In this document: piece by piece, positions 24,193 through 33,223 of the stretch
Layout of the letters: each line of letters starts with the position of its first letter
How positions within the stretch are numbered: position 1 is the first letter of the stretch
DNA from: Streptomyces griseochromogenes
Lineage (GTDB): Bacteria; Actinomycetota; Actinomycetes; Streptomycetales; Streptomycetaceae
Direction: 5' to 3'
NCBI RefSeq assembly: GCF_001542625.1
Contig: NZ_CP016279.1
Location: forward strand, 10,664,001 to 10,728,000
Length of the DNA stretch: 64,000 nucleotides
Made by a program: the position numbers and the translations under genes
Notes under the pieces: model-generated
Told to the model about the DNA's origin: nothing
What the model saw: only the letters and a program-made list of their open reading frames with translations
Database searches by the model: none

Positions 24193-25110
24193 TCACAGGC
24201 CCACCTTCTTGTAGCGCCGCGTCAGAAGGCCGTAGCAGGCCGCGATGAGTCCGAGGACGACGAGGACGTAGACCAGGCCCTGCGCGGTGCTCGGGCCGAC
24301 TCCTCCGGGCGCGCGCGTGGTCGCACCGAGGAACGCGGACTGGACCCCGTCGATGAGCGTGACCGGTGAGAACAGGCCGATCCAGGGGATGACGCCGGTG
24401 TTGTTCTGCACATTGGCGATGGCCTGGAGCGTGGTGACGGCACCGGAGGAGATGGTCATCACGGCGATCACGGCGGCGATGCCGAAGCCCCGGCGCGGGG
24501 TGACGGCGGCGATGACCAGGCCGATGCCGGCGAACAGCAGCGAGAGCAGGGCCACGGAGACCAGTCCCTGAGCGAATTCCTTGGTCTGATGGGCGAAGCC
24601 CATCTTGGACAGCAGCGCGCCCGCGTACATCACCAGCAGCGGAGCGCCGGTGAGGATGAACAGGGCCGAGGCCAGCGCGGCGAACTTCGCCTGCACGTAG
24701 TCGGCGGTCTCGATGGGCCGCGAGAAGTACAGCGGCACCGTCTTGAAACGCAGGTCGCGGGAGACGGACTGGGGTGCCTGCGAGGCCACGTACAGGCTGA
24801 TCACGGCCTGCATCACGATCGCGTAGCGGGTGTAGGACACCGGCAGTTCGTGTGCCTTGGTGGCGACCGCGACGGCCACCATGATGGCCGCGGGCACGCA
24901 CATCACCGCGAACAGCAGCATCGGCAGCACCTTGGACTTCGCCGAGCGGCCGAGGCCGTAGGCGCCGCGCAGGGACTGCGAGTACAGCGAGCGGCGGGCG
25001 TAGGCGCGGCCGAGGCGCGGGCCGTCGTAGCCGCGGTAGCCGATGTCGTGGATGCGGGTCTGGTCGACGGCGGGCATGCCCGCCGTGTGCGTGGGCTGGT
25101 CAACCGCCAT
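24193..25110 (-). CDS. ABC transporter permease (ABC-2 type)
   Basis: 305 residues. An unusual 65-residue cytoplasmic N-terminus contains QTRIHDIGYRGYDGPRLGR and ARRSLYSQSLRGAYGLGRS, then about six transmembrane helices, with the conserved AQAPQSVSRDLRFKTVPLYF coupling loop. Start ATG preceded by AAGGAGG; it overlaps the upstream ATPase gene by 11 nt, so they are co-translated. The IHDIGYRGYDG head recurs in related actinobacterial permeases and may contact the ATPase. Confidence 0.9.
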   Translation of the reverse strand: MAVDQPTHTAGMPAVDQTRIHDIGYRGYDGPRLGRAYARRSLYSQSLRGAYGLGRSAKSKVLPMLLFAVMCVPAAIMVAVAVATKAHELPVSYTRYAIVMQAVISLYVASQAPQSVSRDLRFKTVPLYFSRPIETADYVQAKFAALASALFILTGAPLLVMYAGALLSKMGFAHQTKEFAQGLVSVALLSLLFAGIGLVIAAVTPRRGFGIAAVIAVMTISSGAVTTLQAIANVQNNTGVIPWIGLFSPVTLIDGVQSAFLGATTRAPGGVGPSTAQGLVYVLVVLGLIAACYGLLTRRYKKVGL

Positions 25111-26071
25111 GGCCGACGGCCTCCTTCCGCTGCTCGTCGCTCTGGGTGAACACCTCGGAGATGTGGTGCCGGCGCTGCTCCATCCGCACCAGGCCGAGGC
25201 CCAGGTCGGCGACCACGTCGCGCACGAGGTCGTACGTCTCCTCGCCCGGGGCGCTCAGCAGCAGGATGCGCCCCGCGCCGGGCAGGCCGCCGCCCTCGTC
25301 GTGGGTGTCCACGCCGCGCGCGTGGAGCGCGTCACGGACCGCGCGGGTGCCGTCGGGGTGTTCGTCGCTGTCGGTGACCTCGATCGCGAGGGTGGTCGTG
25401 GTCTGCGTGAAGTCGGTGGTGGAGCTGGAGCGCAGCAGCTTGCCGCCGTCGACGACGACGACGTGGTCGCAGGTGCGCTCCAGCTCGCCCAGGAGGTGCG
25501 AGGTGACCAGGACCGAGATGCCGAAGTCGGTGTGGATGCGGCGGATCAGGCCGAGCATCTCGTCGCGGCCGACCGGGTCGAGGCCGTTGGTCGGCTCGTC
25601 CAGGAAGACCAGCTGCGGGTCGTGCACCAGGGCCTGGGCGAGCTTCACCCGCTGCTTCATGCCGGTCGAGTAGCCGCCGATGGGGCGGTAGCGCTCCTCG
25701 TACAGGCCGACATGGCGCAGGGTGTCCGCGGTGCGCTCGCGCGCGGCGGTGGGCGGCAGGCCGGACATACGCGCCATGTGGACGACGAACTCGGTGGCCG
25801 AGACGTCGGGTGGCAGGCAGTCGTGCTCCGGCATGTAGCCCACGCGCTCGCGGATGGCGGCGCCCTTGGTGGCGACGTCGAGGCCGAGCACTTCGGCGCG
25901 GCCCTCCGTGGCGGGGGACAGACCCAGCAGGATCTTGATGAGCGTGGACTTGCCGGCGCCGTTGGCTCCGACGAGTCCGGTCACACCGGGTCCGATGTCC
26001 ACGGACAGCCGGTCGAGCGCGGTCACCCGGGGGAACCGCTTGCTCAGGCTTTCGGTCGCGATCACAGTCAC
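25100..26071 (-). CDS. ABC transporter ATP-binding protein
   Basis: 323 residues if it begins at GTG 26071 (VTVIATESLSKRFPRVTAL); an upstream in-frame GTG at 26098 is also possible, and neither has a strong ribosome site. Walker A LVGANGAGKSTLIKILLG near residue 40, signature YSTGMKQRVKLAQALVHDP and Walker B LVFLDEPTNGLDP are intact, so it should hydrolyse ATP. It is the first gene of the four-gene ABC operon. The upstream region (26072-26305) carries two DnaA boxes and lies between divergent genes. Confidence 0.9.
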   Translation of the reverse strand: MTVIATESLSKRFPRVTALDRLSVDIGPGVTGLVGANGAGKSTLIKILLGLSPATEGRAEVLGLDVATKGAAIRERVGYMPEHDCLPPDVSATEFVVHMARMSGLPPTAARERTADTLRHVGLYEERYRPIGGYSTGMKQRVKLAQALVHDPQLVFLDEPTNGLDPVGRDEMLGLIRRIHTDFGISVLVTSHLLGELERTCDHVVVVDGGKLLRSSSTTDFTQTTTTLAIEVTDSDEHPDGTRAVRDALHARGVDTHDEGGGLPGAGRILLLSAPGEETYDLVRDVVADLGLGLVRMEQRRHHISEVFTQSDEQRKEAVGHGG

Positions 26072-26176
26072 GTCTTCGACCGTAGTGATGCGGGCCACGC
26101 CGGTCGTCAGACCACAGAGCCGTCTTGGCGTCAGCCTCGAGTATTACGGGGCCTTAAGGGATCCCCTGCCTGAGAG

Positions 26177-26209
26177 TTATCCACAGTCGCTCACGGAGCG
26201 TTGTCCACA
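26177..26209 (+). promoter_or_regulatory. Pair of DnaA boxes between divergent genes
   Basis: TTATCCACA (26177-26185) and TTGTCCACA (26201-26209), same orientation, 24-nt centre spacing, in the divergent promoter region of the ABC operon and the M24 gene. Confidence 0.65.
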
Positions 26210-26305
26210 GGCCTTGATCCCGCCTATTGACGCCACCTCTAACAACTGTCACATTCACCAGTGTCAAGTTACGGACGCGTACCGCAGTCGACGGGACGGG
26301 GCGGC

Positions 26306-27148
26306 ATGACGACGGAAGTGAGCGGCGAACTCTCCGTGGAACTGCGGGGGTTCAGGCGGGTGCAGCGCCTCGCGTACGAGTGCGCGGAGGCGGTCGCGGC
26401 ACGCCTCGGGCCGGGTGTGACCGAGCGCGAGGCGGCGCGGATGCAGCGGGAGTGGCTGCGCGAGCGAGGGGTGCGGGACTGGTTCCACCTGCCCTTCGCC
26501 TGGTTCGGCGACCGCACGGCGTTCGTGAACTTCCGCATCCCCTTGCAGTTCTTCCCGACCGACCGCGCCCTGGAGCCCGGGATGCCGTTCATCCTGGACA
26601 TGGCCCCGGTCTACGAGGGACACACGGCCGACATCGGCTATTCGGGCTCGCTCGGCGTCAACCCGGTGCAGGACCGGCTGATGGCCGACCTGGAGGCGCA
26701 CCGCGAGCTGATCCTGCGCGAGGTGCGCGAGCGGCGGCCGCTGCGCGAGATCTACGAGGACGTGGACCGGCTCATGGTCCGCCAGGGCTACGCCAACCGG
26801 CACCGGGCGTATCCCTTCGGCGTGATCGCTCACAAGGTGGACCGGGTGAAGCAGCGCCGCTGGTCCCCGCACCTGTTCGGGTTCGGCACGCAGTCCCTGA
26901 AGGGCCTGGCCGCCGACGCTCTGCACGGCCACCGCGAGGGCTGGTCGCCCCTGTGGTCGCCGTACCGCTTCTCCGACCACCCCCCGCGACCGGGCCTGTG
27001 GGCGGTCGAACCGCACCTCGGCTTCCGGGGCACGGGCGCGAAGTTCGAGGAGATCCTGGTGGTCACCGACTCCCGGGACCCCGAGCAGAGCGCGTTCTGG
27101 CTGGACGACGATCTGCCGCACGTGCGGCGCTGGGCGGAGGAGAAGTGA
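26306..27148 (+). CDS. M24-family metallopeptidase-like protein
   Basis: 280 residues from ATG 26306. The fold is the M24 pita-bread domain without the AMP_N half: LRGFRRVQRLAYECAEAVA at the start, PFILDMAPVYEGHTADIGYS around residue 100 with the D...D metal pair, and a C-terminal FEEILVVTD with the terminal Glu. The usual H-G-x-G-H motif is replaced by FGVIAHKVDR and FGFGTQSL, so it may be a non-canonical or inactive member. Its stop overlaps the start of the EphD-like gene (GTGA), which strongly suggests a joint function or at least one mRNA. Confidence 0.85.
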   Translation: MTTEVSGELSVELRGFRRVQRLAYECAEAVAARLGPGVTEREAARMQREWLRERGVRDWFHLPFAWFGDRTAFVNFRIPLQFFPTDRALEPGMPFILDMAPVYEGHTADIGYSGSLGVNPVQDRLMADLEAHRELILREVRERRPLREIYEDVDRLMVRQGYANRHRAYPFGVIAHKVDRVKQRRWSPHLFGFGTQSLKGLAADALHGHREGWSPLWSPYRFSDHPPRPGLWAVEPHLGFRGTGAKFEEILVVTDSRDPEQSAFWLDDDLPHVRRWAEEK

Positions 27149-28905
27149 CGCTGAAGGGTGCGCGTGAGCGCCGGGTGCACACCGGCGGGGTCGAGCTGTG
27201 CGTGGCCGAGCTGGGCGATCCGGAGCAGCCGACGGTGGTGCTGGTGCACGGCTACCCGGACAGCAAGGAGGTCTGGTCCGAGGTCGCCGCACGCCTCGCG
27301 GACCGCTGCGGATTTCATGTCGTCCTGTACGACGTCCGCGGCCACGGCCGCTCCACGGCACCGCGGCCGCTGCGCGGCGGCTTCACCCTGGCGAAGCTCA
27401 CGGACGACTTCCTGGCGGTCGTGGACGCGGTGAGCCCGGACCGGCCCGTGCACGTGGTCGGTCACGACTGGGGCTCGGTGCAGTCCTGGGAGTTCGTCAC
27501 GGTGGGCCGCACGGAGGGCCGTATCGCCTCCTTCACATCGATGTCCGGACCGTCCCTGGACCACTTCGGGCACTGGATCAACGCCCGCGTGAAACGCCCC
27601 ACGCCCCGCCGGGTGGGCCAGCTCCTCGGCCAGGGCGCCAAGTCCTGGTACGTCTATCTGCTGCACACGCCCGCCCTGCCGGAGCTGGCCTGGCGCGGCC
27701 CGCTCGGCAAGCGCTGGCCGAAGATCCTCCAGCGGGTCGAGAAGGTCCCCGCCGACGACTACCCGACCCCCTCCCTGCCCTCCGACGCGGCGCACGGCGC
27801 CTGGCTGTACCGGGACAACGTCCGCGCCCGGCTGCGCAGGCCGCGCCCCGACGCGTACGCGCACGCGCCCGTGCAGCTCATCACGCCCCAGGGCGACGCG
27901 TTCCTGTCCGAGCGGCTCTACGACGACCTCGACCAGTGGGTGCCGCGGCTGACCCGGCGCACGCTCCCGGCCAAGCACTGGATCCCGCGCACACGCCCCG
28001 ATCAACTGGCCGCGTGGATCGAGGAGTTCGTGACATCCGTGGAGGGCGGCCGCACCGAGCCGGCCGCCACCGGCCGCCATGGCGACCGGTTCGGCGGGCA
28101 GTTGGTGCTGGTCACCGGCGCGGGCAGCGGCATCGGCCGAGCAACGGCGTTCGCGTTCGCGGAGGCCGGAGCGCGCGTGGTGGCCGTCGACCGCGACGCC
28201 GAGGCCGCGGCCCGCACCGCCGAGCTGTCCCGGCTGATCGGCGCGCCCGAGGCCTGGGCGGAGACGGCGGACGTCTCCGACGAGCAGGCCATGGAGAAGC
28301 TCGCCGAGAAGGTGCACCGTGCGTACGGCGTGCTGGACGTACTCGTCAACAACGCGGGGATCGGTCTGTCGGGATCGTTCTTCACCACGACCACCGACGA
28401 CTGGCGCAAGGTCCTCGACGTCAACCTGTGGGGCGTGATCCACGGCTGCCGTCTCTTCGGGGCGCGGATGGCCGAGCGCGGCCAGGGCGGCCACATCGTC
28501 AACATCGCCTCGGCGGCCGCGTACCAGCCGTCCCGGGCACTGCCCGCCTACAGCACCTCCAAGGCGGCGGTCCTCATGCTCTCCGAGTGCCTGCGCGCCG
28601 AACTGGCCGCGCGGGACATCGGGGTCACGGCGATCTGCCCCGGCATCGTGAACACCAACATCACCTCCACGGCCCGCTTCACCGGTGTCGACGAGGCGGA
28701 GGAACGCCGCCGCCAGAAGCACTCGGCACGCCTCTACGGCCTGCGCAACTACCCTCCGGAGAAGGTCGCCGAGGCGGTCCTGGACGCGGTGACCCACAAC
28801 AGAGCGGTGGTACCGGTGACACCGGAGGCCCGGGGCGCGCACCTGCTGTCCCGTTTCACGCCGGCGGTGTTGCGGCGGCTCGCACGGGTGGAGCCGAAAT
28901 GGTGA
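27145..28905 (+). CDS. EphD-like fusion: alpha/beta hydrolase (epoxide hydrolase type) + short-chain dehydrogenase
   Basis: 586 residues from GTG 27145. Residues about 1-300 are an alpha/beta hydrolase: VLVHGYPDSKEVW (oxyanion-hole HGYP), nucleophile Asp in VVGHDWGSVQSW and a late His in AKHWIPRTRP. Residues about 320-586 are an SDR: VTGAGSGIGRATA (NAD(P) loop), NNAGIG, catalytic S...Y-x3-K in NIASAAAYQPS and AYSTSKAA. Mycobacterium tuberculosis EphD has the same architecture and length and acts in lipid (mycolate) modification. Streptomyces lack mycolates, so the substrate is open. It overlaps the M24-like gene by 4 nt. Confidence 0.92.
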   Translation: MTLKGARERRVHTGGVELCVAELGDPEQPTVVLVHGYPDSKEVWSEVAARLADRCGFHVVLYDVRGHGRSTAPRPLRGGFTLAKLTDDFLAVVDAVSPDRPVHVVGHDWGSVQSWEFVTVGRTEGRIASFTSMSGPSLDHFGHWINARVKRPTPRRVGQLLGQGAKSWYVYLLHTPALPELAWRGPLGKRWPKILQRVEKVPADDYPTPSLPSDAAHGAWLYRDNVRARLRRPRPDAYAHAPVQLITPQGDAFLSERLYDDLDQWVPRLTRRTLPAKHWIPRTRPDQLAAWIEEFVTSVEGGRTEPAATGRHGDRFGGQLVLVTGAGSGIGRATAFAFAEAGARVVAVDRDAEAAARTAELSRLIGAPEAWAETADVSDEQAMEKLAEKVHRAYGVLDVLVNNAGIGLSGSFFTTTTDDWRKVLDVNLWGVIHGCRLFGARMAERGQGGHIVNIASAAAYQPSRALPAYSTSKAAVLMLSECLRAELAARDIGVTAICPGIVNTNITSTARFTGVDEAEERRRQKHSARLYGLRNYPPEKVAEAVLDAVTHNRAVVPVTPEARGAHLLSRFTPAVLRRLARVEPKW

Positions 28906-28950
28906 GCAGAACACCGGGGTAGCCGCGGATTGCCGTAGCTGCGGGCAGTC

Positions 28951-29047
28951 GTGCCTCCCCCGGTGCCTTGAGGGCCTGGGGACCCCCAGAGCGGCGCGGG
29001 TGGGCGACGGGGCCCCGCTCGAGCGAAGTCGAGAGTGGGGGAGGCAC
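28951..29047. repeat. Streptomyces intergenic inverted repeat
   Basis: GTGCCTCCCCC (28951-28961) and GGGGGAGGCAC (29037-29047) are perfect 11-bp inverted arms around 75 nt containing CTCGAGCGAAGTCGAGAG. From memory, this GCTCGAGCGAAG...GGGGGAGGCA element recurs between many Streptomyces genes. It lies between the EphD-like gene and the MerR-like gene, where it may terminate transcription. Confidence 0.65.
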
Positions 29048-29109
29048 CCCGTCGGCGCGGGCGAGCGCCCCCCGCCCGCCCCAACTCCGGTCACCGCAAA
29101 GGACCCCGC

Positions 29110-30048
29110 ATGACCGACCCCCCGAGCCTGACGACCTACCGCATCGAAGACCTGGCCCACCGCACCCACACCACCGTGAGAACCATCCGCGCCTACCAGG
29201 ACAAAGGCCTCCTGCCCCGCCCCGAACGGCAGGGCCGGGCCAATCTCTACTCCGACATCCACCTCACCCGCCTCCGCCAGATCACCCACCTCCTCGACCG
29301 CGGCTACACCCTGGCCTCCATCAAGGATCTCCTGGACGCCTGGGACACCGGCCGCGGCCTGGGCGGCGTCCTCGGCCTGGTGACCGAGGTGGAGGGCCCA
29401 TGGACCGACGAGGAACCGTGCCGCATCACCCGCGCCGAACTGAACGCCCGCTTCGGCGGCGCGGACGACGACGCCGTGGCCGAGGCCGTCGAACTCGGCG
29501 TGCTGGAACCGGTCGACGGCGACCAGGACACCTTCCTCGTACCGAGCCCCCAAGAGCTGTACGTGGCAGCGGAGTTGCACGCGGCCGGGGTACCGCTGTC
29601 CGCGATATCGGATCACCTGAGGGAGTTGAGGGTCCAGGTCGAGCACATAGCCGCCCGTTTCCTGGAGTTCACCACCGAGTATGTCTTCGCCCGCTATCTC
29701 GACGACCCCGGCCACCGCACGGACGCACACGCGGCGGAAGCGGCCTCGCTGGTTCGCCGACTGCGCCCCCTGGCCCAGCAGACCGTGGACGCCGAACTCG
29801 CCCGCGCCATGCGCGTGTTCGCCGTCCAGCACCTGCGAACCCGGCTGGGCACGGGGAGACCGCCACAGCCGCGCACGGAGACGCGTTCCATCGACCTCCC
29901 CGCGGAGACGATCGGCGCCGTGGAGCGCCTCGTTGGTCGCGCGCACACGTCCGCCTTCATCACGCTGGCAGCCGAACGGGAGGTCGCAGCAAGGGCCTTG
30001 GACGAGTTCGCCTCATCACATCGTCCGCACATCGAACTTGGCGAATGA
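29110..30048 (+). CDS. MerR-like transcriptional regulator
   Basis: 312 residues from ATG 29110 (AAAGGA upstream). The N-terminal 75 residues are a MerR winged helix: YRIEDLAHRTHTTVRTIRAY, then LLPRPERQGRANLYSDIHL and LLDRGYTLASIKDLLDAW. The long C-terminal region (80-312) has no cysteine metal-binding pattern or known ligand domain; it contains amphipathic helices and may dimerise. This long MerR type is found beside lipid or fatty-acid genes in actinobacteria, and the EphD-like fusion upstream is the natural candidate target. DnaA boxes follow its stop. Confidence 0.85.
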   Translation: MTDPPSLTTYRIEDLAHRTHTTVRTIRAYQDKGLLPRPERQGRANLYSDIHLTRLRQITHLLDRGYTLASIKDLLDAWDTGRGLGGVLGLVTEVEGPWTDEEPCRITRAELNARFGGADDDAVAEAVELGVLEPVDGDQDTFLVPSPQELYVAAELHAAGVPLSAISDHLRELRVQVEHIAARFLEFTTEYVFARYLDDPGHRTDAHAAEAASLVRRLRPLAQQTVDAELARAMRVFAVQHLRTRLGTGRPPQPRTETRSIDLPAETIGAVERLVGRAHTSAFITLAAEREVAARALDEFASSHRPHIELGE

Positions 30049-30066
30049 CCCTGAACTGACAACCAG

Positions 30067-30120
30067 TTGTCCACAAGTTCCTCAATTCCCCTGTGGATAA
30101 CTCCACTTGGTTGTGGATCA
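30067..30120. promoter_or_regulatory. Three DnaA-box-like 9-mers
   Basis: TTGTCCACA (30067-30075, forward), TGTGGATAA (30092-30100, reverse) and TGTGGATCA (30112-30120, reverse, weaker) between the MerR-like gene and kptA, immediately upstream of the kptA start. Confidence 0.65.
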
Positions 30121-30175
30121 AACCTCCAGGCGAAAATAACCTGCGTGATCCGTGTCTCTCCCGCACCCTGGAGAG

Positions 30176-30724
30176 ATGGATGAAAGACGCACCGTGAAGG
30201 TGTCCAAATACCTCTCGAAGCACCTGCGCCATCAGCCCGAACGCATCGGCCTCACCCTCGACGACGGCGGCTGGGTGGAGATCGACAGGCTGATCGCCGC
30301 GGCCGCCGCACACGGCTTCCGCTTCTCGCGCGAGGAACTCGACCACGTCGTGGCCACCAACGACAAGCGGCGCTTCGCGATCGAGGGCACAAGGATCCGC
30401 GCCAGTCAGGGCCACAGCATCGACATCGACCTGGGCCTGCCCCCGGCGACCCCGCCGCCGTACCTCTACCACGGGACCGTCGCCCGCAGCCTGGACGCGA
30501 TCCGCGCCGAGGGCCTCAGGCCCATGAACCGGCACGACGTCCACCTCTCGGCGGACCGCGAAACCGCGACCCGGGTCGGCGCCCGCCGCGGCAGTCCCGT
30601 CGTCCTCGCCGTGGACTCCGGCGCCATGCACCGCGACGGCCACATCTTCCACCGCAGCGCGAACGGCGTGTGGCTCACCCAGGCCGTACCGCCCCGCTAC
30701 CTGCGCTTTCCCGAGGGCCACTGA
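30176..30724 (+). CDS. kptA: RNA 2'-phosphotransferase (Tpt1/KptA family)
   Basis: 182 residues from ATG 30176; GGAGAG directly abuts it, so GTG 30194 is an alternative start. The family transfers an RNA 2'-phosphate to NAD+, yielding ADP-ribose-1'',2''-cyclic phosphate. VSKYLSKHLRHQPERIGL holds the conserved Arg/His/Lys, followed by DHVVATNDKRRF and the NAD-site LYHGTVARSLDAI, then VHLSADRETATRVGARRG. In bacteria the enzyme has no known intron-splicing substrate; ADP-ribosylation of RNA ends or antibiotic interplay has been suggested. It stands alone under a promoter region with DnaA boxes. Confidence 0.93.
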   Translation: MDERRTVKVSKYLSKHLRHQPERIGLTLDDGGWVEIDRLIAAAAAHGFRFSREELDHVVATNDKRRFAIEGTRIRASQGHSIDIDLGLPPATPPPYLYHGTVARSLDAIRAEGLRPMNRHDVHLSADRETATRVGARRGSPVVLAVDSGAMHRDGHIFHRSANGVWLTQAVPPRYLRFPEGH

Positions 30725-30757
30725 CGTGCGGCGGGCCGTCCGGGCATGATCAGTGGT

Positions 30758-31216
30758 ATGGACCACTCGCCCGACCGTCTGCCCACCACCGAAGCCGCCG
30801 TCACCGCCCTGCGCGCCCTCGCCGCCGAGTACGCACGCGAGATCGAGGTGACCCACGACATCGGCGCCGACCGGACCACCCGCCGCAGCGCCGCGGGCAT
30901 CGGCGTCACCACCGACCCCGACGGCTCCCTGCCCCACGAGGCGTACATCGAGTTCGGCGGACTCCCCCGGGTGAGCGTGCGGCTCTATCCGGAGGACGAC
31001 GCGCTGATCACCGTCGAGGACATCGAGTGCCCCGACATCCCGCGCGACGACGTCCCCGCCTTCCTCCGCTCCGTCTTCGCCGGTCTCGCCCACGTCAGAG
31101 CGCGCCGCTTCCCGCCCGGCTACCGCCTCGTCGTCCCGCTGCCCGGCGACCGCGCGCATGTGGAGTACATCCCGGGGGTCCTGCTCACCCCGTGGCTCAG
31201 CGGGCACGTACGGTGA
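30758..31216 (+). CDS. Conserved protein of unknown function
   Basis: 152 residues from ATG 30758 (MDHSPDRLPTTEAAVTAL); the hexamer CATGAT 7 nt upstream suggests a leaderless transcript, so the in-frame ATG at 30746 is less likely. It is acidic, with a two-part alpha/beta pattern: EYAREIEVTHDIGADRTTRR, HEAYIEFGGLPRVSVRLYP and a C-terminal YRLVVPLPGDRAHVEYIPG. There is no signal peptide, membrane helix or catalytic motif. I do not recognise the family. Confidence 0.75.
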   Translation: MDHSPDRLPTTEAAVTALRALAAEYAREIEVTHDIGADRTTRRSAAGIGVTTDPDGSLPHEAYIEFGGLPRVSVRLYPEDDALITVEDIECPDIPRDDVPAFLRSVFAGLAHVRARRFPPGYRLVVPLPGDRAHVEYIPGVLLTPWLSGHVR

Positions 31217-31259
31217 CCGTTTTCGGTCATTGTCGGTCGGTCCCCTTACTCTCGGACGC

Positions 31260-32162
31260 ATGAGTCTGCGACTGAGCACCGTGATCCTGCCGTACCGTCG
31301 CTGGAGCGAGGGCGGCCGTTCGGCCTGGATGCGCGCCGAGCAGCTCGGTTTCCACACCGCGTACACCTATGACCACCTGTCCTGGCGCAGCTTCCGCGAC
31401 GGCCCGTGGTTCGGTGCCGTACCAACGCTGACCGCCGCCGCGGCCGTCACCGACCGGCTCCGCCTGGGCACGCTGGTCACCTCGCCGAACTTCCGGCACC
31501 CGGTGACCCTCGCCAAGGAACTGATCTCCCTGGACGACATCTCCGGCGGCCGCGTCACCCTGGGCATCGGCGCGGGCGGCACGGGTTTCGACGCCACCGC
31601 TCTCGGCCAGGAGCCGTGGACGCCGCGCGAGCGCGCCGACCGCCTCGCCGAGTTCGTGCCGCTGCTCGACCGGCTCCTCACCGAGGACGCCGTCTCCTTC
31701 GAGGGCCGCTTCTACTCGGCGCACGAGGCGCGCAACATCCCCGGCTGCGTCCAGCGGCCCCGGCTGCCCTTCGCGGTGGCGGCCACCGGCCCGCGCGGAC
31801 TGAAGCTCGCCGCGCGCCACGGACAGGCGTGGGTGACCACCGGCGACCCGAAGCTGTACGAGAACGGCACCCCGGAGCAGTCCCTCGAGGCGCTGCGCGG
31901 CCAGACGGAGAAGCTGTCCGAGGCATGCGCGGCAATCGGCCGGGACACGGCCGGGCTGGACAAGATCCTGCTCACCGGTTTCACCCCGGACCGCGGCCGG
32001 CCGCTGCAGTCCCTGGACGCCTTCGTGGACTTCGCCGGCCGCCACCGGGAGCTGGGATTCACCGAGATCGTGATCCACTGGCCCATCCCTGACTCCGACT
32101 TCGCCGCGGACGAGAAGGTCTTCGAGCGGATCGCCATGGAGGCACTCGCCCAGCTGCCGTGA
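31260..32162 (+). CDS. LLM-class F420/FMN-dependent oxidoreductase
   Basis: 300 residues from ATG 31260; TACTCT (31247-31252) 7 nt upstream fits a leaderless promoter. It has the bacterial luciferase-like TIM barrel: [14 protein letters not shown] near the start, [23 protein letters not shown], the family hallmark [13 protein letters not shown] near 100 and [19 protein letters not shown]. Streptomyces members usually use F420. The substrate cannot be deduced. The neighbours are unrelated single genes. Confidence 0.9.
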   Translation: MSLRLSTVILPYRRWSEGGRSAWMRAEQLGFHTAYTYDHLSWRSFRDGPWFGAVPTLTAAAAVTDRLRLGTLVTSPNFRHPVTLAKELISLDDISGGRVTLGIGAGGTGFDATALGQEPWTPRERADRLAEFVPLLDRLLTEDAVSFEGRFYSAHEARNIPGCVQRPRLPFAVAATGPRGLKLAARHGQAWVTTGDPKLYENGTPEQSLEALRGQTEKLSEACAAIGRDTAGLDKILLTGFTPDRGRPLQSLDAFVDFAGRHRELGFTEIVIHWPIPDSDFAADEKVFERIAMEALAQLP

Positions 32163-32340
32163 CACAGGCGACTCATCCGGCCGCCATGGCACTGGGGGGC
32201 GCCCGGCCGCCATGACAGCGCGTGGGCGCCGCTGTGACCCCGGGGGCGGACGGCGCCCTTCGGCCATCGGTGATGTGTCCGTGGACTCATCTGTGCGGAC
32301 TTCCGCACGGCCGTGCTGGCATATGCGCGAGAATGGCCGG

Positions 32341-33210
32341 GTGACCTCAGCGACCAGACAGCCCGGGACCCCGGCCGCCGCCCTACGGCCGCGGCTGATC
32401 GCCACCGACCTCGACGGCACTCTGCTGCGCGACGACAAGTCGGTCTCCCCGAGGACGGTCGCCGCACTGGCCGCCGCCGAAGACGCGGGCATCGAGGTCT
32501 TCTTCGTCACCGGCCGCCCGGCCCGCTGGATGGACGTCGTCAGCGAGCACGTCCACGGCCACGGCCTGGCGATCTGCGGCAACGGCGCCGCCGTCGTCGA
32601 CCTGCACGGCGGCCCCGGCACCCACCGGTTCGTGAAGGTCCGCGAGTTGGCCCGGCAGAACGCCCTGGACGCCGTACGGCTGTTGCGCGACGCGGCACCC
32701 GGCACGGTCTTCGCCGTCGAGCAGACGTACGGCTTCCACCAGGAACCGGCCTATCCCAAGCTGCACATGGAGATACCGGACAACCTGCTGCCCGCCGAGG
32801 CCCTCCTCGCCGCCGACGGCCCGGACGCCGACCAGCCCGTGCTCAAGATCCTCGCCTACCACCCCGACCTCGACCCGGACGCCTTCCTCACCCTCGCCCG
32901 CCTCGCGATCGGCGACCGCGCCAACGTCACCCGTTCCAGCCCCAGCGCTCTGCTGGAGCTCAGCGGCCCGGGTGTCTCCAAGGCCAGCACGCTCGCCCTG
33001 TGCTGCGCCGAGCGCGGCATCTCGCACGAGGAGGTCGTCGCCTTCGGTGACATGCCCAACGACGTCGAGATGCTGACCTGGGCCGGACGGTCGTACGCGA
33101 TGGGCAACGCCCACCCCGCGGTCGTCGCCGCAGCCTCGGGCCGAACCGTCGCCAACAACGAGGACGGCGTGGCGGTCGTGATCGAACGGCTCCTCGCCGA
33201 ACACATCTGA
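32341..33210 (+). CDS. HAD-superfamily phosphatase, Cof type (paralogue of the gene at 20956)
   Basis: 289 residues from GTG 32341. Motif [15 protein letters not shown] near residue 19, motif [12 protein letters not shown], motif III lysine in [10 protein letters not shown], motif [17 protein letters not shown] and the closing [16 protein letters not shown] are all intact and closely match the serS-linked protein at 20956, so these look like in-paralogues. GAGAAT 6 nt before the GTG may be the -10 element of a leaderless transcript. It converges on cydCD, leaving only 13 nt. Confidence 0.9.
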   Translation: MTSATRQPGTPAAALRPRLIATDLDGTLLRDDKSVSPRTVAALAAAEDAGIEVFFVTGRPARWMDVVSEHVHGHGLAICGNGAAVVDLHGGPGTHRFVKVRELARQNALDAVRLLRDAAPGTVFAVEQTYGFHQEPAYPKLHMEIPDNLLPAEALLAADGPDADQPVLKILAYHPDLDPDAFLTLARLAIGDRANVTRSSPSALLELSGPGVSKASTLALCCAERGISHEEVVAFGDMPNDVEMLTWAGRSYAMGNAHPAVVAAASGRTVANNEDGVAVVIERLLAEHI

Positions 33211-33223
33211 CCACGCGTCACCG

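Noticed and set aside
27588-27600. Half-parS GTGAAAC in the EphD-like gene
   Set aside because: Only one arm matches; the other half (CGCCCGC) does not, so it is chance.
28854-28866. Half-parS GTTTCAC at the end of the EphD-like gene
   Set aside because: The second half reads GCCGGCG; no palindrome.
26830-29946. Very long open frame (over 1000 codons) on the minus strand
   Set aside because: It is antisense to the EphD-like and MerR genes and is open only because GC-rich third positions rarely give stop codons; its residues are Arg/Gly/Ala-biased with no domain.
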